From: a virus
Strand: one strand, 5' to 3'
DNA length: 47,958 nucleotides
Virus record (IMG/VR): IMGVR_UViG_3300036985_000683
Span: 1 to 47,958 of that record
The first letter of the stretch is position 1. Each line of letters starts with the position of its first letter. Under the pieces are notes generated by a model, which was given only the letters and a program-made list of their open reading frames with translations, did no database searches and had not been told where the DNA came from. This document shows positions 8,501-17,545 of this stretch, piece by piece. The position numbers and the translations under genes were made by a program.

Positions 8501-11500
8501 AATATTTGTCATAGAATTATACAATTTAATTCTACTAGGTTCTTTTGCATTAAAAGTAAATGCTTTTATATTCCTTTTATTTGCTAATTCAATAACGCCA
8601 TTTAAAACAGTCCCAAATACTTCTGCTGCATTACCAGTCCCCGTAATACCTGTACCTCTTTTTTTATCTGAAAATTCAACATCATATGCATTGCCATCAA
8701 TATCGCCTATAGTTTTATCATAGTCTAAATTATTATTTTCTACTATGTCAAGCAAGGCAGTATTTATATCATCGTCATATTCCATTGAGCCAATTTCTCT
8801 AAGCGCAATTCTATATGAGTTATTACCTACTTTAAAGTTTGTTGATAAATCTTCGTCTCCTTGTCTCCATTTTAAATCTTGTTTTGAAGTCAAAGAAAAC
8901 TTAATCATCGCTTGTTGTACTTTTGAATCAACACCTGGAATATTTAATGCTTTCTTAACCGCTTCAACATTTTGTATCGCATCGTCTGCAAAGTAAAAAT
9001 CATTATATCCTTCCGCAGCTTTTGCTGTTATCCAATCAGCTTTTGCTTGAGCGGTACTATTGCCTAATCCAGTTATATTCTCTAATGGTATATTAATACC
9101 TATTGAATCTAAAAACTCTTTAATAGGCACAGCAGCATTAGCGGGTCTTGCCGTAAGAATAAAGAAATTTTCATTCCCAAACTTAGCAATCATCTTCTTC
9201 ATCTTCTCAACCATAGGGCCTGGCTTGCCATTAACAACTTTGCTAAATTCGGAAAAATCAAATACTCCTCCATCATCTAATATGTTGTTACCTTCTTTTG
9301 CGAACTCTTCTGCGTTTAATTTACCAGTAGATCCATCAGGCATTGTGTATAGCACACTACCGCTTGTGAAGGCTGATGTATCATCAAAGTCAAAAACTGA
9401 AATACCTTTTGGCGTTTTAGAAAATTGAGGATTTAATGATTTTGTAACAGCGTCTATTGTAATTGCGTCCTCTTTAACTTTAGAATATTTTATTTTATCT
9501 AAAAATTCTTGTGGTTTATTATCTAAATTTATATTAGTTTTTTGATTAAAATTCGGATCTAAATTAAAGTAAGCCCTTTCTATTAATGTTCTAAATCCAT
9601 TCCCTGCTACCCTAGTCCTAAAATCAACAGATACAAATAGCTTTCCTTTCAGCACTTCAAAATTACCTGACAATGCAGCATTACTATTTGGAAACGCAAA
9701 CGCCCCATAATTTTCTATTTGTAGAATATCTTTACCAGGATTAATATCTGATATTGCAATTATAGGCAATTCAGCATAAGTACTTGTATTAGACCTATCT
9801 AATTCCTCGTATAATGTATTGCTTATTTGTATTCCTTTCGGTGTTAATTTAACTTCTTTACTGCCCTCTTTTATTAATTGTTTTAATTTATCAATAAACT
9901 TAGTTCTACCAGCATTAGCAATCATAGATTGTTCAAGATCTTTTATGCCTGAAAATTCTTTTGTAAAAGCTATATCTTTATTTATAAAGTCGCCATTACT
10001 AGTGCTACCCATTGGATCTCTTAAACTTGATTTTAATTCTACAACTATTTTATTGCCTGTATTTTTATTAATAAAAACTAAATCTGGTTTTATGCTATTA
10101 TACCGATCTGGTATATCTTCCTCTAAAGAAAAATTAGCTTTTGCTAAGTATCCTTTTAATTTTCTAAGTTTAGAATAAGTCTCTTTTTCATAATAAACGC
10201 CCTTATTTCTTTCCCAAACTTCTTCATATTTATCTGTTAAAGATTTTATTTTTTTTAGAAAGTAATTAATATCTTTTATTTCTGCGGTAGATAATGTTTT
10301 TAAAAACTTAGTATATTCTGCATAATCTTTTTTCCATCCGCCTTCTTGTAGTAAAAATAAGGCAGAATTTCTATTTGATATTTTTGAAAATTTAATATTA
10401 CCCCTATCTACTTGTTTATTAAATTCTGTTGTTAATACTTCATTTATTTCAACTCCTAATCTTTCTTGATTAGTATTGAATGCTTTTAATATTGGACCGT
10501 CATTTTCAAAGTCATCTTTTATAATATCAAAAGCTCCCTCTTCCGCCATTACTTTAGCCCACGATTCTTTTCTACCTCTAATAGGATTTCCATCAGGACC
10601 AATTAATTGAGCCAAATAAACTTCGTCAGATATATTATTAGCAACATTTGGCAATCTTCTAACAAGTTCAGAACCCGAAGTTCTACCTGCTTGATCCGTA
10701 GTTGTTTTTTCTCTATCAATTTTTTTATTAACCCATTCTGGAAAATTAACCCATTTACCATCAACTTGTTTTTGAATAGCTTGAGGAACTCCTCCTTGAC
10801 CATCTTTACCCATTAGGAAAGTTGTGGTCATATTCTCAAGGAAATACTTTTTATTTTTTAAAGCAAATTTCTTAAGTTGACCGTCTTTTTTACCACCCAT
10901 TGCGGTTTTAATGTCAATGTCAAGTTGCTTGCCAACTTCATCTCTAATTTCTGCAATTATTGGAGTAACAGTTCTATTTAAAGTAACGGGTGCGTCAATC
11001 CTAGATTTTAATGTTCTAAGTACTGTTATTATCTTACCTGTCATTGTTTTTAAGACCCCAGGCTCAAAAACTTTTGCTTCCAACGCATTCTTATACTTTG
11101 TTTTTTCTTTAGCTGTTTCAGTAAATGCTTGATCTGCGGTTTCAGTTGCCATTAACCCTTTTTCTTCTGCAGCATCTTTAGAAAATTGTTTATCCAATAT
11201 TCTTCTTGATGTAGCAATAGCTCTAACGGGTAAATACTTATTTATCCAGGCAGCTAACGGCGTTCCAGATTCTGGGTTGTATTTTGTAATTAAATCTAAA
11301 ATCCCTCCAACTCCGGTTTCAATTTCATCCGTAAGCAATTCTCTATCAAACCCAGGAGCATCCCTGCGTTTATCAACTATTTTATTAGTAATTGGCTTAA
11401 ATAGTTTTATTATTTCCGCGGCTCCTTCTTTTCCTTTAGCTTCATAAATTTGTTGTACTTTATTAGAAGAAATTGAACCGCTTTCATTTTTGATTATTTC

Positions 11501-14500
11501 TTTAACAGTATCCTCTTCGCTAACTTCTTTTTTAATAGTTGGAGTAGTTCCCTCTTTTGCAATAGCTCTTTTAAGTTCTCCTTCTAATTTTCTTACTTCT
11601 TGGTCATATTCATCTGGATCATAATCCCCTTCGTTCTCTTCAAGATCTGCAATTTTTTCTTTTACTAGTTCTGAAGCGGTTTTAGATGATGCCGTTGTTC
11701 CAATTACACTTTTACCCGCTTCTAATAAAGTTTTTTGACGACTTGTTAATTTACCCGCTTTAGAGGTTTTATGATAGTCCTTTAAAAACTGATATATATC
11801 ATTACCACTTTCAAAATCTAATTTTTCAAACCCTAAAACTTTATATATTGGGCGAAATATAGACTTCCACATACTCTTAAAAGTAGCATCTGTTGCTGTA
11901 ATTTCTTTGTTTTCTAACGCTTCAAAAAACTGAGTTAAATATTCATCTTGATTTTTTGAAAGATATTCTTTTGTATATCCTCTATCTTTCAATCTTTGTT
12001 CTACTACTAAATTTTCTTGAGCGCTTAATACGCCTTTAAATTTATTTAATAATTCATCAGCTTTTATAGAGTCATTAAATTGTGATTTTAATATTTTATG
12101 TAATAATTCATGACGGCCAGCAGAAGCTCCTTCATCAACTTCTCTAGCAATTTCTCTGTTTATTATTATTTGCCCATTAGGCAAAACAATAGCTGGTTGG
12201 CTTTCAAAATTTATTTTTACTTTATTGCCATTGTCATCTATTTCGTATAATTCATCTTGTCTGTTGTTATTAACAAACCAATTTTCAGCCGCTTTTGCGG
12301 ATTCTTCTTTAGTGTCTATGACATTATACGCTTCACCATTATTGATCGCTCCTTCCCCAAATTCTTCCACGTCGGTTTGAGAAGTTAATGTTTTTAGTCT
12401 TTCAACCTCTACATCTAATCTTTTATCATAAATATCAGTTATTTCAGTATTTAACCCATTAATCTGTTCGTCAATTTTTTGGTGAAATGGTTTAGCTATA
12501 ACTTTTTTACTTTCTTCTAAATTTTCTACCTCTTGTAATTTTCTAACTAAATTTAAACTTGTTTCAGCATCAACATCTTTTGGTATTTTTCGTATTTGAC
12601 GAACGGTTGAAATTGCATCATTTTTTAAAGCTTCTGCTTCTTTTTCTGTTGCAACGCCGCTTTTAACAAGCTCATCTAAATTGCTTTGGAATGTTATTGG
12701 ATTACTACCTAATGTAACCAAATTAATAAGTCTTTGATTAGGATCTTGCACAAAATTAGGAATCTTTGCATTAGCAATCATACCTCCAGATAAAAAAGCT
12801 AATCCGCTTGTATTAACAAAATCTTGGTAAGTATAAGTATCTTTTAATATTTTTTGTCCAGCAAGTTCATTTATATTAGCATTAACAATTTCTTGTTCTC
12901 CTACTTGTTGTATATTTTCTTGAACTGCCTCTTTTCCGCCTTCTTCAACAAATCCTACAGCACTTCTAGCCGCGGATTTTACACTGCTAGTTAAATTATT
13001 TATAAATCCTTTTGTCCCATTGTTTCTATATTCATTTAAAGCCTCTTTTAATAGCCTTTTTTCAGCAGAACCAAATATAAGTTCTCTTGCTTTTGTTTGA
13101 GGCGACAATGGAGCTGTAGCACCATATAATAAAGCCATTTGATTACCCGCTGTTAATGCCAACGCTTCCGCGTCTTTGTCATTTATTCCAGCGTCGCGGG
13201 CGGCTTTTAATGTTTGTTCGTATCCATTGGAATATCCAAAAGCGGATTGTGTTACAATAGCACCTGCCATATCTTTAGTTACAGGTAATGGCATTTTAGA
13301 TAATACTTTACCTCCAACGGCTTCGCTAAGATTTACCATGTTTTTATATTCTGCAACAGAAGAAAATCCAGCCCGAGTAGCCAAAGCTCTTGTGCCAATA
13401 GCGCCGCCTAGACCCATAGTCATTTCGGTCAATACTATTTGTGGCACCATAGCTCCTAATACTTGAGCAGTGCTTTTTGCAGCACCTCTAGGACTTATAT
13501 ACCAATCTTCTTTACCATTTTCTTGTATACCTTTTTTAATATTTTGATATTCACTATCATCAACCAACCCGGCAATATTAAATCCATGGGTTACATTATA
13601 TATATTACCCGCATCGTCGGTTTGGTATTTTATACCGTCAATAGTTGTACTTTTGCCTTTAATAAATCCACCAATACCCCTTGTATCAGGGTTTTTATAT
13701 TCATCATAAGCCGCTTGACTTCTAATAACGTCAGCCTCTTTATCAAGCCCAATTAAATCTTGACCAGTAGCTATTAATTCTTTACTAGTATTCCACATAC
13801 TGCCAACTAACTCTTTGCCAAACCCCCAAGTTTCCTCTAAGGCAGCCATTGGCGTGCTTCTAGTTCTAAGATGTTCAACTATTTTTTTATCCTCTATTAT
13901 TTTATTAGCATCTATTTTAGCTATAGTAGGGAACATAGTTTTATTATACTCTGAAACCAAATTAGGATCAATAACAGGTACTTCTTTATTAGTTTTATTA
14001 ATTTCTTGCCAATCTTTTTCAGGATTAAGTTCTTTATCCTTTAATTGTTTATATAGATTAGCATTTTTATCTTTATCCTTTAAATAAATGTTTAAATAAT
14101 TATTTAAAATTTTTTCTTTTTTAAATTGTACTTCTTCTTGCGATTGAGTACTTCTACCCATCCACTCAGGAGCTATGTCTTCAAACTTTTCTAACCAATT
14201 CCTTTGAAACGCGCCGCTTTGATCTTTGTTTATAAAATCATCTTTATATCCTTTTTTATTTATAAACCCGTCAAAATCATCTGGATTAATCCCTAATTTC
14301 TTAAGTTTATCCGAATTATAATTTTGATTAACAAACTCGTCTCCTTTTTTAGAAGTAGAGTAATATAAGTTTGGATCTTTTAAGTCCAAATCTTGTTTTT
14401 CAATTTCAAATTTTACCCCTTCTTTAGTTTTTAAATATTCTAATGATTTTTTTAAAAACTCTTTTGGTATTTCGGTTTCTGATGTACTAGCTTTTTTATA

Positions 14501-14911
14501 ATTTGCAATAGAAGGAATCCATGCTTGATCAGAATTAGGAGCAATGTTGCCGGTACTTCTTGCCTCAAAAGATCTTAATTTATTATCTTTTTTAACAGGG
14601 GCGGCAACCTTTTCAAGATTAGTTACAAAATCAGGTTGTGATTTGGTTTTTCCCCAAACATTATCTTGAGATACCGAAGAAGGTTTTACCAATTTGGATG
14701 CCGTACTTTTTACTGTTGCAACCGCATCTTTTTTTACAACAGGTTTTAGCTTTCCCGGCTCTTCAATTTTTATTTCCTCTTCTTTTTTAGTCTTTAATCC
14801 TAATTTATTTCTTTTAACAATATCCTCAAATGTTGTATTATTATCTTTAGCGGTTTGATTTATCTCGTCTATTGTATATAAATCACCTTCTTCGTTAATG
14901 TACTCTTCCAT
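5564..14911 (-). CDS. Giant (3115-residue) polyvalent, probably ejected virion protein
   Basis: Recognisable modules in order: an N-terminal low-complexity Lys-rich leader; a zincin motif HELLH at 934-938 with a likely third ligand at E990; a sigma-like helical stretch at ~1205-1245 (YNPESGTPLAAWINKYLP); a PD-(D/E)xK-type site at ~1608-1627 (KPDLVF, then VVELKS); a HAD-like domain from 1841 (DFDDT, FFILTARP, FADDA); a GNAT-like segment at ~2084-2140 (GTGNAAEVFG, FTFNAKEPSRIKLY); and a long C-terminal part (~2370-3115) like internal virion proteins of podoviruses (LLLTFQNTAMQQSRIVKK at ~2800). The motif I-K-[FY]-S-[KL] separates several modules. Position at the end of the cargo genes and the domain mix suggest a polyvalent protein sent into the host with the DNA. 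No RNA polymerase DxDxD signature was found. Individual activities are inferred from motifs. Confidence 0.85.
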   Translation of the reverse strand: MEEYINEEGDLYTIDEINQTAKDNNTTFEDIVKRNKLGLKTKKEEEIKIEEPGKLKPVVKKDAVATVKSTASKLVKPSSVSQDNVWGKTKSQPDFVTNLEKVAAPVKKDNKLRSFEARSTGNIAPNSDQAWIPSIANYKKASTSETEIPKEFLKKSLEYLKTKEGVKFEIEKQDLDLKDPNLYYSTSKKGDEFVNQNYNSDKLKKLGINPDDFDGFINKKGYKDDFINKDQSGAFQRNWLEKFEDIAPEWMGRSTQSQEEVQFKKEKILNNYLNIYLKDKDKNANLYKQLKDKELNPEKDWQEINKTNKEVPVIDPNLVSEYNKTMFPTIAKIDANKIIEDKKIVEHLRTRSTPMAALEETWGFGKELVGSMWNTSKELIATGQDLIGLDKEADVIRSQAAYDEYKNPDTRGIGGFIKGKSTTIDGIKYQTDDAGNIYNVTHGFNIAGLVDDSEYQNIKKGIQENGKEDWYISPRGAAKSTAQVLGAMVPQIVLTEMTMGLGGAIGTRALATRAGFSSVAEYKNMVNLSEAVGGKVLSKMPLPVTKDMAGAIVTQSAFGYSNGYEQTLKAARDAGINDKDAEALALTAGNQMALLYGATAPLSPQTKARELIFGSAEKRLLKEALNEYRNNGTKGFINNLTSSVKSAARSAVGFVEEGGKEAVQENIQQVGEQEIVNANINELAGQKILKDTYTYQDFVNTSGLAFLSGGMIANAKIPNFVQDPNQRLINLVTLGSNPITFQSNLDELVKSGVATEKEAEALKNDAISTVRQIRKIPKDVDAETSLNLVRKLQEVENLEESKKVIAKPFHQKIDEQINGLNTEITDIYDKRLDVEVERLKTLTSQTDVEEFGEGAINNGEAYNVIDTKEESAKAAENWFVNNNRQDELYEIDDNGNKVKINFESQPAIVLPNGQIIINREIAREVDEGASAGRHELLHKILKSQFNDSIKADELLNKFKGVLSAQENLVVEQRLKDRGYTKEYLSKNQDEYLTQFFEALENKEITATDATFKSMWKSIFRPIYKVLGFEKLDFESGNDIYQFLKDYHKTSKAGKLTSRQKTLLEAGKSVIGTTASSKTASELVKEKIADLEENEGDYDPDEYDQEVRKLEGELKRAIAKEGTTPTIKKEVSEEDTVKEIIKNESGSISSNKVQQIYEAKGKEGAAEIIKLFKPITNKIVDKRRDAPGFDRELLTDEIETGVGGILDLITKYNPESGTPLAAWINKYLPVRAIATSRRILDKQFSKDAAEEKGLMATETADQAFTETAKEKTKYKNALEAKVFEPGVLKTMTGKIITVLRTLKSRIDAPVTLNRTVTPIIAEIRDEVGKQLDIDIKTAMGGKKDGQLKKFALKNKKYFLENMTTTFLMGKDGQGGVPQAIQKQVDGKWVNFPEWVNKKIDREKTTTDQAGRTSGSELVRRLPNVANNISDEVYLAQLIGPDGNPIRGRKESWAKVMAEEGAFDIIKDDFENDGPILKAFNTNQERLGVEINEVLTTEFNKQVDRGNIKFSKISNRNSALFLLQEGGWKKDYAEYTKFLKTLSTAEIKDINYFLKKIKSLTDKYEEVWERNKGVYYEKETYSKLRKLKGYLAKANFSLEEDIPDRYNSIKPDLVFINKNTGNKIVVELKSSLRDPMGSTSNGDFINKDIAFTKEFSGIKDLEQSMIANAGRTKFIDKLKQLIKEGSKEVKLTPKGIQISNTLYEELDRSNTSTYAELPIIAISDINPGKDILQIENYGAFAFPNSNAALSGNFEVLKGKLFVSVDFRTRVAGNGFRTLIERAYFNLDPNFNQKTNINLDNKPQEFLDKIKYSKVKEDAITIDAVTKSLNPQFSKTPKGISVFDFDDTSAFTSGSVLYTMPDGSTGKLNAEEFAKEGNNILDDGGVFDFSEFSKVVNGKPGPMVEKMKKMIAKFGNENFFILTARPANAAVPIKEFLDSIGINIPLENITGLGNSTAQAKADWITAKAAEGYNDFYFADDAIQNVEAVKKALNIPGVDSKVQQAMIKFSLTSKQDLKWRQGDEDLSTNFKVGNNSYRIALREIGSMEYDDDINTALLDIVENNNLDYDKTIGDIDGNAYDVEFSDKKRGTGITGTGNAAEVFGTVLNGVIELANKRNIKAFTFNAKEPSRIKLYNSMTNIIADRLGWDSKAENGTYLLYDKSLIGSTKEKPKTATAEIPNNSSWEDLNKGRIYQKKIKAGDSELKLQITNADVKVDFDFDAELSDENFVRLIKENDLNPENFKYVFAPQNTKEFVFINSNEQLANIPANDISSISSAINEFVNGNNIKTIILSSDNISNGNKNIDNLFKTIATNVSKDLNFNLYSKEGSFILTEKETVVGSKKGIGSLSQVKDVLNVVDVKSEIQQNKIKFSKTIGPEFNRIISRNTGIGPAISYSDIVAKRKGAGKNLFDLYVPASAADFELLLYKFIGKGKEGEAQMKFFSDALLKPYANGNDLMDAARQSIKKNYKELIKAFPGIANKLEKLTPDGNFTYDQALRVAMWNGSDVEIPGLSKRDTNELTSLVNNDAELYEFMSGLIVLGRQGNGWVKPGDNWDASAIISDLHNLTEGEGRKQFLNEFIDNAEQMFGKFENGKLVGPNMNKIEAIYGTDVRESIEDVLYRMINGKNRSQGTDGITNKWLNWVSGSTGTIMFLNTRSAALQLIGAVNFLNLRDNNPIAAGAAFANQKQYWTDFARIWNSDKMKERRGGLKEDVAAAEIANAAATSRNKPTAVVSYLLKIGYTPTQIADSFAIASGGAPYYRNRIKSYIKEGQTEVEAEKNAWNDFTKVSDETQQSGDPRDISKQQASGAGRLLLTFQNTAMQQSRIVKKSFLDLKNGRGDAKTHIAKIAYYFAIQNLMFSALQQGLFAVLPGLGDDDEENDEAKKKRLKEKDNKIIDVVSGVVDSIVRGTGLLGGVLVTLKNVIKKYREEEPKGYKADYTKVLLEATNISPPIGSKVRKVYTALQQTKFDKDLIKERGWGVMQDGRVHLGPLYSVAGKAAEVTTNLPMDRLFTKIENVSQAMNSQNKAWQRVLIGLGWNPRSLGVGDTPGDIKIETAAKKIRAEEGKIKGAETRARTKDSIRALPIARRIEIKREAALKRREEKLKKRKELIKKRKMG

Positions 14912-14929
14912 ATTCTTTTGATTTAATTA

Positions 14930-16372
14930 TTATTTTAATGGTCTTTTTAATGTTCCGCCTATAAACGTGGCTAATATTGTTGGATTTGTTATATCTTCTG
15001 TGCCCGGTTTTGGTAAACCATCTTTATCATATACTCCCCATCTTCCTTCCATTTTCATAAGAGTATATCCGCCTTTTGAAACTCCACCTTCACCTGTATT
15101 AATAACCTCTTTAATACGATTATTAAAATCTACTTGATTTTTTTGAGTACCGGTTTGGCCCGTAGTTTTAGTTCCTTTAGCGGCTTTTTCTTTTGGTTTT
15201 ATGCCTGTTGGTGGGTCTGGATTATAATAAGCAATGCTTCCGTCTTTTTGAGTTACTCTAGGCAAGTCCCTAACTAATTCTCCAAAGGCTTTGTCTGTAA
15301 GCAAATTTGTTAATGTAGCTTTTTGAACATTTGGATTAGTAATATTTTTAAAGTTTTTATCATACCAGCCAGGACCTTGTTCCAGGGTATAGTCAATGTA
15401 TGTTCTAAGTCTAGACTGGCTATCTGCCCCTATTAAACCAGAGGCAGTTACAGACGACGTTTTGTTTATTTCCGCTTTAATTAATGGTTCTTGTAGCCTT
15501 CTAGCATTTCTCATTTGGTAAATATCTCCACCAGAACTTGGTAAATCAACTGTATCAGTAGTATTAAGTAGCATTCCTTCATATACTTTTCCCTTTTTAT
15601 CCGCTACGTGTTGCATAGCTTGTGTTTGGAATGTATCTAAACTTTCAACAGGTAATAATAAACCATCACCCATTTCTGAATCCGCTTTTAAATATTCTCT
15701 AGAACGTATAGGAACATTGAAAGTTGTACCATCTTTATGTTTGCCGGACACTTTTAATATAAACCCGTCTCCGTTTTCGTCTTCTTCAACATCAATGTTA
15801 GAGTCCTCATACATTGCATCCATTCCACCTACTATTTCTAATACAGCGGTATTATTTAATATATCCGCATCGTCTTTGCCATTAACAACGTTACCTCCAG
15901 GAGTACCAACTTGACTGGCTTTAGTAGCCATTCTCCACGTAGCGGTCTGCTCCCCTATTCTTTTACTAAACCCCGCGGCGTTTACTAAAGAATTGTCAGC
16001 ATTTCTAATGTTCTTTAAATATTCTTGTCTTTTACCGGGATCAGTTTCATTTAGCAAAGCAATTCTAGAATCCGCCGCTAAAGTTATTTTTTGTTGAATT
16101 ATACTATATATTTTTTTATCTACAACATCATTAATCTTTGGCTCTTTAACAGACCAATCCGAAAGTTTATCATTATAATATAAATCTGTTTCGTTTTTTC
16201 TGTCTTGTAGTTTTTGAAGAGTTAACTTGCGTTCCTTTTCTTCTTGACGTTTTCTTTCTCCTCTTAGCATAAACCCTTGAGCAAGAGAATTAGCAGCGTC
16301 AACTATAGAAGCTGTAACTATTTCACTACCTCTACTTGGTTGTATAATTGGAGGATTTTCATAATATCCCAT
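14930..16372 (-). CDS. Putative internal virion/cargo protein
   Basis: This 480-residue, mostly soluble protein has a helical, charged N-terminal third (RGERKRQEEKERKLTLQKLQ), a mixed middle (~160-260) and a low-complexity Lys/Gly/Thr linker near residue 390 (KEKAAKGTKTTGQTG) before a small C-terminal domain with GGYTLMKMEGRWGVYD. It lies between a gp14-like protein and the giant protein, where T7-like phages encode ejected core proteins, so it is probably a cargo protein too. No domain is recognised with certainty. Confidence 0.65.
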   Translation of the reverse strand: MGYYENPPIIQPSRGSEIVTASIVDAANSLAQGFMLRGERKRQEEKERKLTLQKLQDRKNETDLYYNDKLSDWSVKEPKINDVVDKKIYSIIQQKITLAADSRIALLNETDPGKRQEYLKNIRNADNSLVNAAGFSKRIGEQTATWRMATKASQVGTPGGNVVNGKDDADILNNTAVLEIVGGMDAMYEDSNIDVEEDENGDGFILKVSGKHKDGTTFNVPIRSREYLKADSEMGDGLLLPVESLDTFQTQAMQHVADKKGKVYEGMLLNTTDTVDLPSSGGDIYQMRNARRLQEPLIKAEINKTSSVTASGLIGADSQSRLRTYIDYTLEQGPGWYDKNFKNITNPNVQKATLTNLLTDKAFGELVRDLPRVTQKDGSIAYYNPDPPTGIKPKEKAAKGTKTTGQTGTQKNQVDFNNRIKEVINTGEGGVSKGGYTLMKMEGRWGVYDKDGLPKPGTEDITNPTILATFIGGTLKRPLK

Positions 16373-16396
16373 AGTTTATATTTTTTTAACTTATTA

Positions 16397-17119
16397 TTAA
16401 CTACCTGCAGCAAATCCCCCCGCAATACTTCCAACAGCGCTTATAGCGCCACCGATAGCAGCACTTTGAGCTTGTTTTGCAGCAGCTTGATTTTGTCTTG
16501 CTTGTGCCTCTTGTCCCGCTAATCTATTTAGTTTGGAAATGTCTCTAGACTCTTGTTCGCCATATTTAAACTTAATACCTTCGGTTTCCGCGGCTTGCAT
16601 TCTTATTCCTTCTGAATACTTAGCTTGCTGTAGCCTTTGAGCTTCCTCCATTTTCTTAGCTTGCTTCTCCGCTTCTCCTTGGGCTTTTAATTTTTCATTA
16701 TCAGCCTCTTGTTTTTCAATGCTAGCGGAAACGCCTTGCTTGCTTTGTAATGCGGCCTGTGCTAAAGCAGTTGCCCCACCTGCGCTTGCTCCTGTTGCTC
16801 TTAATGTATCCAAAGTGTTGGCTAAAGATATATCAGACTCTTCAGCTTGCATTTTGGCAGCTTGAGTTGCAACACCTAGATTAGCAAATGGATTACTAAT
16901 CATGCTGCTAAGATCTTTAGCAATTCCGCTAAGGTCTTTTACATTTGCATACGGATTAGGTATTGCTTGTCTATTTTTTTCTAATTCAGCTATTTCTGCT
17001 GCTTTTCTACTAGCCTCGTTTCTATATCCTTTTGCCTCTTGACCCGCTTGATTGCTTCCAACCAAACCACCAATCATAGACGCGCCGGCCCCTATAGCTA
17101 ATGCTGTTAATGCTGCCAT
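16397..17119 (-). CDS. Putative internal virion protein, T7 gp14-like
   Basis: Glycine- and alanine-rich hydrophobic segments lie at both ends (LAIGAGASMIGGLVGSNQAG and AIGGAISAVGSIAGGFAAGS). Between them is a long Gln/Ala/Lys/Glu-rich helical region (~40-215) likely to form coiled coil. This build matches podoviral internal core proteins such as T7 gp14, which are ejected and form a channel through the outer membrane. It starts the group of three cargo-type genes, which supports the call. Sequence similarity to gp14 itself is not claimed. Confidence 0.65.
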   Translation of the reverse strand: MAALTALAIGAGASMIGGLVGSNQAGQEAKGYRNEASRKAAEIAELEKNRQAIPNPYANVKDLSGIAKDLSSMISNPFANLGVATQAAKMQAEESDISLANTLDTLRATGASAGGATALAQAALQSKQGVSASIEKQEADNEKLKAQGEAEKQAKKMEEAQRLQQAKYSEGIRMQAAETEGIKFKYGEQESRDISKLNRLAGQEAQARQNQAAAKQAQSAAIGGAISAVGSIAGGFAAGS

Positions 17120-17120
17120 A

Positions 17121-17528
17121 TTATTTTATTTTTTTTGAAATTTCATACGATGGGTTTGTATCCACAGTATATCCTAATTTTTTATGAGTGTCTATTAAAT
17201 GTTTACTCTTGGTTATAGTTATTATTACGCTATATCCTTGTTGTTTAGCCACTTCTTCTAAAGTATTTATTAATAACTCTAAAGCTTCCTTTCTATCTTT
17301 ATCTTTATATTCAGGATTTGATACAATCCAATCTAGCCATGCTACCTTGGAATTTGATAAATATAAAAATCCAGCAGCAATATTAATACCGTCTTTATAA
17401 ACCATAATACCGCCCAATCCATTCAATGGCAATATATCTCTACTTACTTCTGGCCATCTCCACCATTTCCACCATGAAGGCAATTCATTCCAATCTGTTT
17501 CTCTTAATTCTCTTGCTTTTAATTTCAT
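17121..17528 (-). CDS. GNAT-family N-acetyltransferase
   Basis: This 135-residue single-domain protein shows the GNAT order: a first strand and WWKWW helix region, GLGGIMVYKDGINIAAGFLY (strands 2-4), WLDWIVSNPEYKDKDRKEA at the acetyl-CoA-binding turn, a helix (ALELLINTLEEVAKQQGY), and a final KHLIDTHKKLGYTVD typical of the fold. Such genes are often found among virion genes of Bacteroidota and marine phages; their substrate is unknown. The stop is 1 bp from the next start, so it is part of the cargo gene string. It could modify a virion protein or a host target. Confidence 0.75.
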   Translation of the reverse strand: MKLKARELRETDWNELPSWWKWWRWPEVSRDILPLNGLGGIMVYKDGINIAAGFLYLSNSKVAWLDWIVSNPEYKDKDRKEALELLINTLEEVAKQQGYSVIITITKSKHLIDTHKKLGYTVDTNPSYEISKKIK

Positions 17529-17545
17529 TTAATTTAATTTAATTA

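Noticed and set aside
9377-9391. DFDDT in the giant protein as an RNA polymerase metal motif
   Set aside because: The following FFILTARP and FADDA are HAD-family motifs and the spacing fits a HAD domain, so this is not the DxDxD site of crAss-like RNA polymerases.
6897-14087. Many + strand reading frames of 60-120 codons inside the giant gene
   Set aside because: They are antisense to a continuous 3115-codon gene, rich in Leu/Ser/Phe as expected from the complement of A/T-rich codons, and carry no domain or shared leader.
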